Source: Isoperla grammatica (taxonomy: Eukaryota; Arthropoda; Insecta; Plecoptera; Perlodidae). From it: DNA of 64,000 bases. Below are positions 13,726-23,860 of the stretch, in pieces (the first letter of the stretch is position 1; every line of letters starts with the position of its first letter). The notes beneath the pieces were generated by a model. It saw nothing but the letters and a program-made list of their open reading frames with translations, was not told the DNA's origin and made no database searches. Both the position numbers and the translations under genes were made by a program. The DNA lies in assembly GCA_945910005.1 (NCBI GenBank), contig OX246743.1, forward strand, positions 7,484,897 to 7,548,896, read 5' to 3'.

Positions 13726-14575
13726 TACAATAGAACAGGGAAACGATTATTAATAACTGAACGCAAATAACAATAATGAAATGTCCTACTAATAAAGCGA
13801 AACACAATAAAGAATCCGAATTTACAAAGACATCGAAATGTTATAAAATGTGTATACGTAGTGATAGATATCAAAAGTGGGAAAATCGCATCTGCCTTCA
13901 ATCTGTATTTAATGGCAATGTATGAATAAATGCATCAAAATTGTTGTAAAGAAAGAGAGTAATTTAAAGAACTAAAGTAAACACAAGAAAAACACAAATA
14001 TGTTACTTTTATTATCTGAACATTCTTCAAAATGTATGTTAGTCTTAAAAGTGTATAGTCATAATAATAATAATAATTATTATTATTATTATGAATTAAA
14101 CCTCCATAATGGTGGAGGGAAGACCAAAGAATACAAAGCAGGGAAATGAGAGCTTGTCTAATATAGGTTTATAATACGGCCGAGATTATATTCACCGTTA
14201 TTATGACGATAACAATAATACCCCCGAAAGAGAAGGGGCTTTGGTCCGGCACTAAAATCCTCTTTGTCAGCGCGGATTACCCCAGCCAGCCCAGCCAGCC
14301 CAGACGACTGGTTTTAAGGTCTGCTTATTATAAAATTTAAGATGCAATCTCTACAACCACCCTTATAATAATCTCATTTTAACAATGCGCCTTCATCTTC
14401 CATAAGGTTACTCCCTTTATGTCAATTGAAATAGCCCCATTCAATGAAGAGATGTTAGAGGGATAGAATGTCCACTTAAAATGAAAAAAGGAATTGTTTT
14501 AGCAACGTTGAGGGATGAGCATTGACAAAAATCAGTGCGATCAGTTTGGAGCATTAAAACTACGTTCGGATTACA
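13726..14575. other. AT-rich DNA with a trinucleotide palindrome
   Basis: No gene. At about 14060-14093 an (AAT)n run abuts its inverse (ATT)n, giving a perfect self-complementary microsatellite. Confidence 0.55.
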
Positions 14576-14738
14576 CTTAGGGCCGGATGCACAGTCGAAG
14601 TAGAGGATCTGTTTATGGTTGCTATAGAGTTTGTTCTTCATATAGAAAATAGCATATTATTAAATTAAATGTAAACAAATTCCATAGCAACCATTAACAA
14701 ATTATGTACTTATAGCTTGGCTGTGCATCTAGCTTTAG
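14576..14738. mobile_element. Foldback MITE, diverged
   Basis: The left end CTTAGGGCCGGATGCACAG pairs with the inverted right end CTAAAGCTAGATGCACAG. Further in, ATGGTTGCTAT and AATTTGTT words are also inverted (GTTTATGGTTGCTATAGAGT against ACTCCATAGCAACCATTAAC-like). The arms are about 65 bp with scattered mismatches. This is an old hairpin MITE without coding capacity. Confidence 0.7.
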
Positions 14739-15400
14739 AGTTTAGACCCATATTAAAAGTCGAGATGCAGCTATAGCCCTTTTGAAATCAATGGTGTTTG
14801 CCCATTTTTTAATACATTAATTCCGATATGAAATCAAAATCCCTAGCAAACAATGTGCTACAATTCTTGGTATGCAATATGTTAATATTTTTTTCTACAC
14901 AAATGGCAGTGCACTGGGCGATGACCGGTATGTGTAGGAAACTAGAACATTACCTCATGCAGAATATGGCTCCCAACAATGCCCGTGAAAACAATAAGAA
15001 TACAATGAGCCGACTATGAAAATACGGGCCATAGTTTTGTGAACAAATCGTGGCTAATGGATCGTTTCTGCTATAACTTTTATCACAATGAAGGTTAACT
15101 CTCATTTTCCGCTACCGCATTTGCGTTAATTAGTTTTTCCGGTTTTAAACTGGAGGCAAACTCTTCTAATAATCTGCGCCTAATTGTGTTAATTGTTTTT
15201 CTAGCAAGAGTTGAATACAAGATGTTGTGATTGTTGTCAGTAAAGATTTGCTAGATCGTTACATTTTCTTCAGCCAAAGTTACAAAGCTCAACCAAACTA
15301 TGGCCCTGAATGTGGGGACAAACATTTGTGAATAACAATAAGTAGCATTACCTTGATTAATTCACTATATTATTCCGTATTCACAAATGTGATTCCCTTC
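14739..15400. other. AT-rich non-coding stretch
   Basis: No feature recognised. Confidence 0.5.
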
Positions 15401-15570
15401 TGAACCCGGGGTAGAATTGGCCAACGGTGACTCTGCCAATCGTAAGAGGCGACTACATGAGATCCTTCCCTTTTCTTACTCCTCCCTTTCTCTCTCCCTG
15501 TCTTCCAATCACCTCCGATATCGTATGAACTAGTAATCGAGTACGTCGTTAAACATCAAATAATCACAAC
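15401..15570 (+). repeat. SINE-like repeat S, copy a
   Basis: ACCCGGGGTAGAATTGGCC followed by CAATCGTAAGAGGCGACTA, a pyrimidine-rich middle and CGAGTACGTCGTTAAACATC. The same order of blocks appears at 16318-16627 and 47590-47712, and the 3' part also at about 37800-37940. These conserved blocks suggest a SINE family with a shared central domain. Similarity to the broadly distributed MetaSINE type is possible but unverified. Confidence 0.55.
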
Positions 15571-16200
15571 AAACGCGACCGTTGAAATAAAAATATGTTA
15601 GTGAAAACGTATTGTACACAATATTAATTCAGAATCGCAATTCAGCAAAGTCATATCGAAAAGGTGTACGATAACCCTTGTCGAAGAGTTTGCGAATAGA
15701 TCTCGAGCGCTCACGTGCCATGACAACGGCTGATGGACGGAAGAAGGTAACAATAAAACGGATCTTGTTAGGGCCACCAATTTACTCCGCGCACACAGCA
15801 AAGTTCTCCTGTGTTCACTACAATCTGTCCCAGCAACGTTTTATAGGCGCGATATATCTACGGTGTGGAGGGTTTAGTAATAAAAGGGATTGAGAAAGAT
15901 ACACGAGTGGATTCTGTCTGATAATGAAATCTAAAGGAGTGGTGTTTCACAAGGATCCGTATTGGGGCCTTTATATATTTATATAAACAATGTGTATATG
16001 TGCTAAATGATAATCACGAGGTCATTTGTGCCCCAACCCCAATGTTGATAATATATAGTATATACTACCCTTATGTAAAATATGAAAGTACTGCGGGTTA
16101 GCTTAATACTATCGACATACTTTTACAAAATCAGCAAACCAAAATATAAGTTTATAAAGAAAATTTAAAATACGCATTAAATGTAGATCACTATAGAGAC
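15571..16200. other. Non-coding stretch
   Basis: No gene recognised; overlapping 67-71-codon frames on both strands (15598-15893) lack recognisable content. Confidence 0.45.
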
Positions 16201-16203
16201 GAT

Positions 16204-16283
16204 TGTTTGTTTGTTTGTTTGTTTGTTTGTTTGTTTGTTTGTTTGTTTGTTTGTTTGTTTGTTTGTTTGTTTGTTTGTTTGTT
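16204..16283. repeat. (TTTG)n microsatellite
   Basis: About 20 tandem TTTG units. It may be the inverted tail of a retroposon, since (CAAA)n tails are common in SINEs. Confidence 0.97.
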
Positions 16284-16317
16284 AAACAAATGTTAAGTTG
16301 TACTTGTACATAAGACC

Positions 16318-16627
16318 CGTCTCGACCCGGGATAGAAAATGCCCAAAGTGACCCTGCTAGTCATAAGAGGCAAACGGAAGGATGCCTTGTTTTTTCCCCC
16401 ACTGTCCCACTGAATATTTCTACTCTCACTTGACCCTCCCCTCCGTAGCTCCATTGCTTGCTGGACTCCCCTTATGATAACCCCCGCGTTGTGCTATATG
16501 CATGCAGCATCTGATTTGGACATGTGCCGTTTTTTCATCTTCATCTTCATATTTCACCCACTCATCGTCTCGATTAGCTAAGTTGCAAAAATATGGTGCG
16601 TTAAACCCAAATATAAATCATCATCAC
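16318..16627 (+). repeat. SINE-like repeat S, copy b
   Basis: CGACCCGGGATAGAAAATGC and CTAGTCATAAGAGGC match the blocks of copy a. A pyrimidine-rich middle follows, then GTGCGTTAAACCCAAATA near 16600 in place of the GTCGTTAAACATC block. Confidence 0.5.
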
Positions 16628-17139
16628 TGCAGCTAAAAACAAAAATAATTATTTATGGTGTAAACAAGGTTGTAAAATCGTATCAACAGTCTTCAATACA
16701 CCTGAGGCCCCTATCATGTTCTACATAATTATTAAACCGTAACTTGAATTTGGAGCAATAATATCATTTCAGGCCCTTCAAAGGGATGTAAATTCAGTAC
16801 AAAATATTCAAACCAAGGGAATGAGATGTACCGGCCCTTAAATGTAGAAGGGCAATTCCCATAAGAATTATGTTATCAACACTAAATTGGCTTCAGGTAC
16901 AAGATGATGAAAATAGGTTGCTTTTGCTCAAAAGTAGTCACTCACATTATGCGGTATATATAGCACACCTCATTCGAAGCATTACAGCCGAGAAATGTAT
17001 TTTAGGAGTTTAAAACAACAGTTCATAGGACTTACCCAATTACATTTATAATGATGATAATATAACAGTTCAAACTATGTTGGTTTCAAGTATGTTTGGG
17101 CAAATGATGAGATTGGGAATAGACAGAACCCAATAGGAG

Positions 17140-17245
17140 AATATGAAGCGGTAGAAGGGGCAAACGAAGGGTTCGACCTCTAAGAGAGAAGTGGAGACGC
17201 CTGATTGAAGTTGATGTTGAAGAGCGAAACAATCTTGGCCCAGCG
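17140..17245 (+). pseudogene. Possible fragment of a LINE reverse-transcriptase C-terminal tail
   Basis: One frame reads RRGKRRVRPLREKWRRLIEV and then DVEERNNLG. This loosely matches the basic-then-W pattern (GRP...W...I..D) seen at the C-termini of many non-LTR retrotransposon polyproteins. The frame breaks on both sides. Weak. Confidence 0.25.
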
Positions 17246-17590
17246 TGAGACGAGTGAAGTGGGAGAACAGGAAATAGTGGCAGAAATTAATGGATGATCA
17301 CTAGGAAGGTTACGAGGATGAAACACGGAGACTGGGAATCTGTCAAACACTGAACATAACCAACTGTATTTACAAAATTGTAAGTATTTTAATAGTCACA
17401 AGGAACCAAACAAATTAATTTGCTAAAAATAATTACAACCATTCATAAACGTTTACATCTAGTTTTTAATCCTAGTTCGAAACCACAACGTGGTTATTTA
17501 TCACATTTTCCATATTGTACAGTGTTCTCAAGATATTATAAAAAACACGTTATTTTCGAGTGGTTTGAGTAGGGAGGTATAAGGACCGCT
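17246..17590. other. Non-coding stretch
   Basis: No feature recognised. Confidence 0.5.
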
Positions 17591-17605
17591 CCGTGTTGAA
17601 TGTAG

Positions 17606-18076
17606 CTAGTGCGTTGTGCGCGTTGCGTTACGTTCGTTGTGTGCGTTGCGTTACGTGCGTTGTGTCGCGAGTGCGTTACGTGCGTTGTGCGCGATGCGTT
17701 ACGTGCGTTGTGTGCGTTGCGTTACGTGCGTTGTGCGCGTTGCGTTATGTGCGTTGTGCGCGTTGTGTTACGTGCGTTGTGCGCGATGCGTTACGTACGT
17801 TGTGCGCGTTGCGTTACGTGCGTTGTGCGCTTTGCGTTACGTGCGTTGTGTTGCGACTTGCGAGTGCGTTGTGCGCGATGCGTTACGTGCGTTGTGTTGC
17901 GACTTGCGAGTGCGTTGTGCGCGATGCGTTACGTGCGTTGTGCGCGTTGCGTTACGTGCGTTGTGCGCTTTGCGTTACGTGCGTTGTGCGCTTTGCGTTA
18001 CGTGCGTTGTGTTGCGACTTGCGAGTGCGTGTTGCGCGTTGCGTTACGTGCGTTGTGTTGCGAGTGCGTTGTGTTA
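17606..18076. repeat. 23-bp GC-rich minisatellite
   Basis: The tandem core GTTACGTGCGTTGTGCGCG(T/A)TGC is 23 bp, with longer variant units containing TGTTGCGACTTGCGAGTG. Since 23 is not a multiple of 3, the same peptide words (ALRYVRCARCVTCVV-like) appear in all three plus frames, producing open frames of 157-219 codons. These are not genes. The array is extremely CpG-rich. Confidence 0.95.
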
Positions 18077-18640
18077 CCGTGAGTGGGGTATACACGCGCT
18101 GCGGCAAATGCTCAGGGAAGCGGATCTCAGACACCCAGGAACAAGACGGAGCAATTTCCCCGCTGAAAGAGAGATCTTATGCAGGCTTTAGAGCCGAGGA
18201 AATCGATAGAGTAATTATTATGACGCCAGTTCCGCCGCGGGATGAGCGCTAAACTCCGCTGACAGTTAACTTGACGCTCACGTGACATAGTTTTCAAATA
18301 TAGCTGGCGAACACCTGGGCTGTAATTAGGAAACGGTGGAGGGATCAATGTTCGGCACTAAAACTGTTTAGAAGCTTTACTATCTTGCCTTCACTCATTT
18401 AGACAATATTTGACGATATGGCTTAGTTCAGGGAAAAATGAAATGTTTTATACTCGAGGAAAGGTTGAAAAATGAAGTAGATCACATTCAGGACATGGTT
18501 TTTAAGTATTAAAAGTTCAAAAATAAAAAGTTTATAAAGGTGATGATGATGATTTTGGTTGCGTAACGTCTTTATTATTGTAATTGAGCAATTCGAGACG
18601 ATGGGAGATGAAGACGATGGACTATTACAAAAACCATGAG
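18077..18640. other. Non-coding stretch
   Basis: No gene recognised. It contains a (GAT)n short run near 18541. Confidence 0.45.
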
Positions 18641-18647
18641 TTATGCT

Positions 18648-18705
18648 GGATTCGAACCCAGGTCCCTTGTTCAGAACGTGCGTCTCAATATCATGTGCCA
18701 CCACA
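18648..18705 (-). repeat. tRNA-like segment (SINE head or tRNA pseudogene)
   Basis: On the minus strand a degenerate A-box region (GTGGTGGCACATGATATTGA) is followed by GGGTTCGAATCCAGC, a perfect B-box. A cloverleaf acceptor stem is not evident, so a tRNA-derived repeat is more likely than a working tRNA. Confidence 0.45.
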
Positions 18706-18715
18706 GAAAGGATAC

Positions 18716-20560
18716 AATACAAAGATTAATCTTAAAGTCCGACAAATTAGTTTAATAAAATATCCAATCCATGAATTGGTTTGATGTCACTATAAAAAAA
18801 ATGTAGAAACAAGTGTTGTTTCAATACATTTACATACAAGGATAGATTCATGTTATTATTTTGTAATTATTTCAAATGCAAATCTTTTTCTCAATTTCGT
18901 ATTATTCCACAACAATCGTCATCGCAATATTTTCCATTAAAATAAAATAACAACTATAATAAATATAAATAAATGTGGTAACGAAAACGACAACCCTATC
19001 GATTACAATGTTTGAAAGTGTTTCAATCAAGTTCTTCACAACTACCTCCTCATGGTACGGTGTTGTCAGTGAACCATTAGCGTTACTACTAATTCACGTG
19101 GTTCCCTACTATGTGAACCAGGCGTTAGGTCAACGTCCTTAGGTTCATCAACATTGCGGACGGCCTTTTAGTGTAGACAAAGCATTAGACCAGAGGAATC
19201 TTTTCAAGTAGAGAAGAGAAAAGTTGGGCGTTTAAATGTTAAGTGGTGTAAAAAAACTTGAATTTCGCTAATCGCTCGAAGATTTCACGCTGTGATGTTT
19301 ACTGTTAGAAGGCGCTATCCACGTTTAATACCCCCTCCCCCCTAAAACCCCCCCTCCCACCCCCCTCCGCCCACTAGCCATACAACATCAAACGAAAACA
19401 AAACAATAGCGGCACAACTAACTAACAAATAGTCTCACAGACATTTGCTTTGATAGAACAGAATACTTATTATTTGGCTGACATCTACAGCAACGTGGTG
19501 TTGCTGAATAGGTTCTGAAATGCGTATACGTTCACATGCCACCTGGAGCAAGGTTGATTTTCTTAAATATTTATGGAAATTAGAAATAAACATATAAATA
19601 CAATGCTAATAACCAAGTGTGTTCTAACATGTTCAAATTCAATTCAATTCAAAGTGAATTTTAGTCCGGTTTAAATATATACAGACAACTGTTATAAATG
19701 AGATCAGGAACAGTTGTGCAGTACAGTGTATTTTAAATAGTTGTCAAAGATGGAATGGAAAAGAGTACTTAATTATTTACAAGAAGATATGAAGTATTAA
19801 GAGTAGTAGGCCCTACTATGAGTAAAATAAAGTTAATTTTCAAAATTCTGTTTCTAGCTTATATCGCTATACTGGAAGCCCAATACGGCTTCTTTTGGTG
19901 GAAAATTGATATAACATAGTTAAAAATCAAATAACGATGCAGCTACTTTTTAAGAATGAAACAAACCGGAGCGGTTGAATTAGTGTCTACAATATAAACT
20001 AACCTTTATTGATGTTATGGATTTTGGGCAAACTTTACCCTATGGGATAGTTATCGGTGTATGTACACACACAAATTCAAACTCAACTCATCCATTTTTT
20101 TTTCAGAAGTCGCTACAACGATATTGAACTTTACAATGCAATATCAAAATTATGCTTTACAAAAAAAAATCCATTTTTTTGTACATGTGATACCATCACG
20201 TTTTATTTCAATTCTCTATAAGTTTATTTGCATTTAAGGGTTATTTTTAAGGATTATTAGTTACATTACGATTGGTTTGTAGTCTTCATGCAAATAGTGT
20301 GTAAACAGTCTTAAGACGAAACAAATATAATGCTTCCTCCATTTCAATGTATCTTATCTAGGTTGGTTATACTGACAACATTGAAAACCAAGTAAATACC
20401 TGAAGGGAAGCAACGTCGCACTTACCGCAAATACATTAGACAATTACTCAGAATCAACTATAGAAGCGGCAACCTAGAGTAGGAGATGTATTGACATAAC
20501 CGCAGCCCGAGCTCAACGTATTTACACACGTCTTAGGGTCTTAGTAAGCATCATCGTTGC
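18716..20560. other. AT-rich non-coding stretch
   Basis: No gene. A C-rich tract lies at about 19330-19375. Confidence 0.5.
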
Positions 20561-20574
20561 TTTTATACGGATAG

Positions 20575-20640
20575 AGGTGGCTCAGCGGAAATACGCGATA
20601 CTGATTCAGATGGTCGTCGTTCAATTCCGGTTACCGGATA
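20575..20640 (+). repeat. tRNA-derived SINE head
   Basis: The A-box TGGCTCAGCGG (20578-20588) and B-box GTTCAATTCC (20619-20628) are at the ~40-bp spacing usual for tRNA-type polymerase III promoters. The following body (TTTCCTCAGCCAGAGGTGAA) has no tRNA resemblance, as expected for a SINE body. Confidence 0.5.
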
Positions 20641-20918
20641 TTCTGACTGAGAGTTTTTTTTCGTAGGTTTCCTCAGCCAGAGGTGAATTCGGCCCCGATT
20701 GACTCAATTACTAACAGCTATCCTACACACTCATGAATATTAGTGGAATCAGCCTTGGAAACATAGTAGATGAATGGAGCCTCGATATGTTGTTCCCTCT
20801 CGGCTCATGCTCTTTCCACCCCACTAAAACAGCATCTAGAAAACATTGACCCTCACCATTGTAACATTTCAGTTAATCAATCTGTCAATGGTCTCTTCTC
20901 TTGGTAGTGGACGGTTGC

Positions 20919-20948
20919 CTGTTGAAGAGAGCTGATTAGCTCTCGAAA
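20919..20948 (+). ncRNA. Hammerhead-like motif (probably degenerate)
   Basis: CTGTTGA (20919-20925), a perfect hairpin GAGAGCT-GATT-AGCTCTC (20927-20944) and GAAA (20945-20948) follow the hammerhead order CUGANGA, stem II, GAAA. The conserved A in CUGANGA is T here, and no convincing stems I and III were found. Penelope-like retroelements are known to carry such motifs, so this may mark a degraded element. Confidence 0.25.
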
Positions 20949-21225
20949 TATTGCGTCGTTTTATAATAATTTTAATTGACACAGTGTTAAGTCATATATT
21001 TTTAATAACACTTCAGTTGTTTTGTAATTGACCAGACTTCGATTTCCGTAGGCGAATCTTTTCGAGATTTCTGTAGGCCTTCTTTTTATGGCCACTTCTA
21101 GCTGGTACAATAGGGTACGAGTTTATTCATCTACTGTGGTTCCCAAGGCTGATAGAACTGTAGTTAGTCATTTGCACAGGGGCACATCAGGTAAAGCTGT
21201 TGCGTACCATACAGAGGGGAAAAAT

Positions 21226-21227
21226 TA

Positions 21228-21267
<40 letters not shown>

Positions 21268-21574
21268 AATAAATTCACATTTAGAGTCTACCCACTCAGT
21301 AACGAAACTGATTTGCAGTGGGAGACTTTAATTAAAAGCGACTAAACCAACCCTGTAAGCTTTGAACACCATCGACGAGTGAGCGATAACCAATCAAAGA
21401 TCGATATTTCAAATACGAAACCACACGAAACATATGAATCAGTGATTGAACAGTGCGAACACTTGCGGACAAATGTCAGAATCAACAAGGCCAATTCAGA
21501 ACCACTTTGAATTTATTGAGTGCTTCGTTGCTAGGACGGCTCCAAAGTCACCGTTTACTTATTCCTAAGACAAG
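21226..21574 (-). repeat. Interspersed repeat R1, copy b (full length)
   Basis: Starts with (AAAT)n (21226-21268), then TTCACATTTAGAGTCTACCC, and runs through the R1 body to CTTATTCCTAAGACAA. It shares the (AAAT)n boundary with copy c and the right end with copy a, so this is the most complete copy. Read on minus it ends in an (ATTT)n tail. Confidence 0.8.
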
Positions 21575-21617
21575 ATGTAATGGAACTGAATCCATATTAG
21601 AAGTTAAAAAACTTCTG

Positions 21618-21709
21618 CCTGAACCTGGGTTTGAACCCGGGACCTTCTGCATTGGAAGCAGGGATGCTAACCACTGGACCAACGAGCCACCTACTGGACC
21701 AACGAGCCA
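21618..21709 (-). repeat. tRNA-Gly(TCC)-like sequence with a 20-bp duplication
   Basis: On minus: TGGCTCGTTGGTCCAGTGG (A-box), TTAGCAT, an anticodon-arm-like CTGCTTCCAATGCAG, then GGTCCCGGGTTCAAACCC (B-box). The order and words resemble tRNA-Gly(TCC). The anticodon stem is irregular and the acceptor ends do not pair well, so it is more likely a pseudogene or SINE head. The A-box end is tandemly duplicated (unit CTGGACCAACGAGCCACCTA on plus). Confidence 0.5.
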
Positions 21710-22570
21710 CCTACATTTTTTTGTTTATATTGTTTTCACTGCTTCATCCTTCAGGTGTAATCTTTTTTCATATTGCAGTGCATTACGTATTAAACTCTTT
21801 GCCTCTCTACGGACACTTATGTTTACTCAACGACCACAGTATTAATGTGATATTTATTCCATTTGAACGCAATTAATGTGCACGGTTGATTATTCAGAAC
21901 AATTCCGGATTGAAAGTCCTTTAGTATTATTTCTGTTCATTTAAAATATGAATGCTATACAACACAATCAATCCCGAAACAATTTGTATGGCTTTTGTTT
22001 ATATACGTGGTTATTGAAATCGTAATTTGAATAGAATGAACTTTAATAATAGCCCCACAATATGAGAGAAATGTCTACATTCAGGGCGAGTACGTAGAAC
22101 GACCAGTTCGTACGTGTTATCCAAATAAGAAGAAGAAGAACTAGATTAATAAAGTGTTTGTACATTTTAACCGTTTCGAATGCAATTTTGCTAACTTATT
22201 AATTACAAATTAATTAGTTTAATTCAGAAATAACGATCGATACTTTTAGAATACATTTATTAAAAGTTCTAATCGAGTTTTTAATTCTTTCCATAAAACA
22301 TCGGCCCAAATATTTATAATTGTTTAAATATAATTTTAGTTCTCGCTCATTCAACTTATGTTTAATAAAGAGTGCAGCAAAGACAGGTTATCTCTGTCTG
22401 TCAAGTTATCTATATGACGGAGTATAGACTAAATCGTTAAACTCCTAAAGATGGCTCATCAAATAAAAAGCAATATCTTTACACAAGATAAAGGTTGACT
22501 GTCAGACGCGAGCGATTCAATCAGTGTACACAATCAACTTCTCAAACACACGGAAACTCGAGGCTGGAAG
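21710..22570. other. Non-coding stretch
   Basis: No feature recognised. Confidence 0.5.
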
Positions 22571-22576
22571 CATCTG

Positions 22577-22617
22577 GGGCGGGGGGGGGGGGGGAGAAGG
22601 AGGGGGGGGGGGGGGTT
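22577..22617. repeat. Poly-G tract
   Basis: Two long G runs separated by AGAAGGA. Confidence 0.95.
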
Positions 22618-22679
22618 AATTGATCGCTCAAGTCCCGCTAAGAGAGCTGACGTCAAATCATCGCTTAACTCGTCACTTT

Positions 22680-23860
22680 GTTTCTCTCTTGCTTTTCTTT
22701 ATCTCTCTCTCTCTCTCTCTCTCGCTCTCTCTCTCGCTCCTTCCTTTATACTAAATACACTCACTATTTACTTTACTCCCTTGTTTACTACGTCGCAGTG
22801 TCTCCTCACTGTCCTTCCAATTCCCTTTATGTCCGAGAGATCCCCTAATTCTCTCTTCCTTCGCGTGTGTCTTCAATATTGATGTTTTCTTTCACTCTTT
22901 CGCGCTGTATCGTAATCATTTACGCTTATCACGTTATCTGTACTCACTGTCCATTTCTCTTTTCCAAAGTTAGTAATAACTTTAATTTTTTTGTCAATTC
23001 TAGTCATTTTCTGGTTCATTCATGATTTCTATTTTTCAACCTTCTTCACAAACCACCTTTTATCATACTTTTTATTTTCCACATCCTTATGTGTTTAGGT
23101 ATGACATAACTTTCACGTTTTCCCTCTCTCGATTTATTGTTTTCTCGTTATCTTCTTCAATTTCTGTTTTATCGTAAACGCTGTTAATTCTTCTTTATCT
23201 GTTTCTGAAACATTCATCGTCTCTTCTTCGTTCTTCCCCCGCTCGCCCCCCGCTTTCATTCTTTCTCATTTGTCTCTTTCTCTTTGTCACTCTCTTCTAA
23301 TGTCGCTTCTTATAAAGACTTACACCATGAATTGAAAGTTCCTAGTTTTGCATCAATTTTGTAACTTTATTTGAGTTAGAAATACGTACATAATCAATCG
23401 GATTTTGTTCTTCTTATTTCATTTGCATAAGCAACCTACGGGTTTCTCCTGTTATCTCTCTGTCTTTCATCTCTAATCGGCCCCAGCCCCTACTTGACCC
23501 TCTCTTTCTGTCTTCACCCTACTTCGGACACTCGCTTTGTGTACTGCTCGAAATGTGTTCTTTTTGCTCTGTGTCCTTTGTATTACATTAGCCTACACAG
23601 TTCTTCTCTTTTGCTTGAACTGCCTTCCAGTCTTTCTTTAGTTCCTTGTGCCTTGCCGTCTTCGAAACCTTCCCTTTATTTACCTCTAGTACTCGTTATG
23701 TCTCCCTCCTCCCCCTCCCCCCAACTCAGCCATCTCTTTCCATTTCCGCTATTCTGAAACTTCTCTACTTTCGCCGATTGTATGCTTAAATTCGTTCTTA
23801 TCTCCATCCTACTCTGTTCCCACCATCCTCTTATCTGTCATTCTTATTCTTGTTTACTTT
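22680..23860. other. 1.2-kb pyrimidine-rich strand-biased tract
   Basis: The plus strand is strongly C+T-rich throughout, with many TCTCTC and CCTCCC words, without being a simple tandem repeat. An 87-codon frame (23494-23757) merely reflects the Ser/Leu/Pro codons of this bias. Confidence 0.7.

Noticed and set aside
21618..21709. Functional tRNA-Gly gene
   Set aside because: The anticodon stem is irregular, the acceptor stem does not pair and part is tandemly duplicated.
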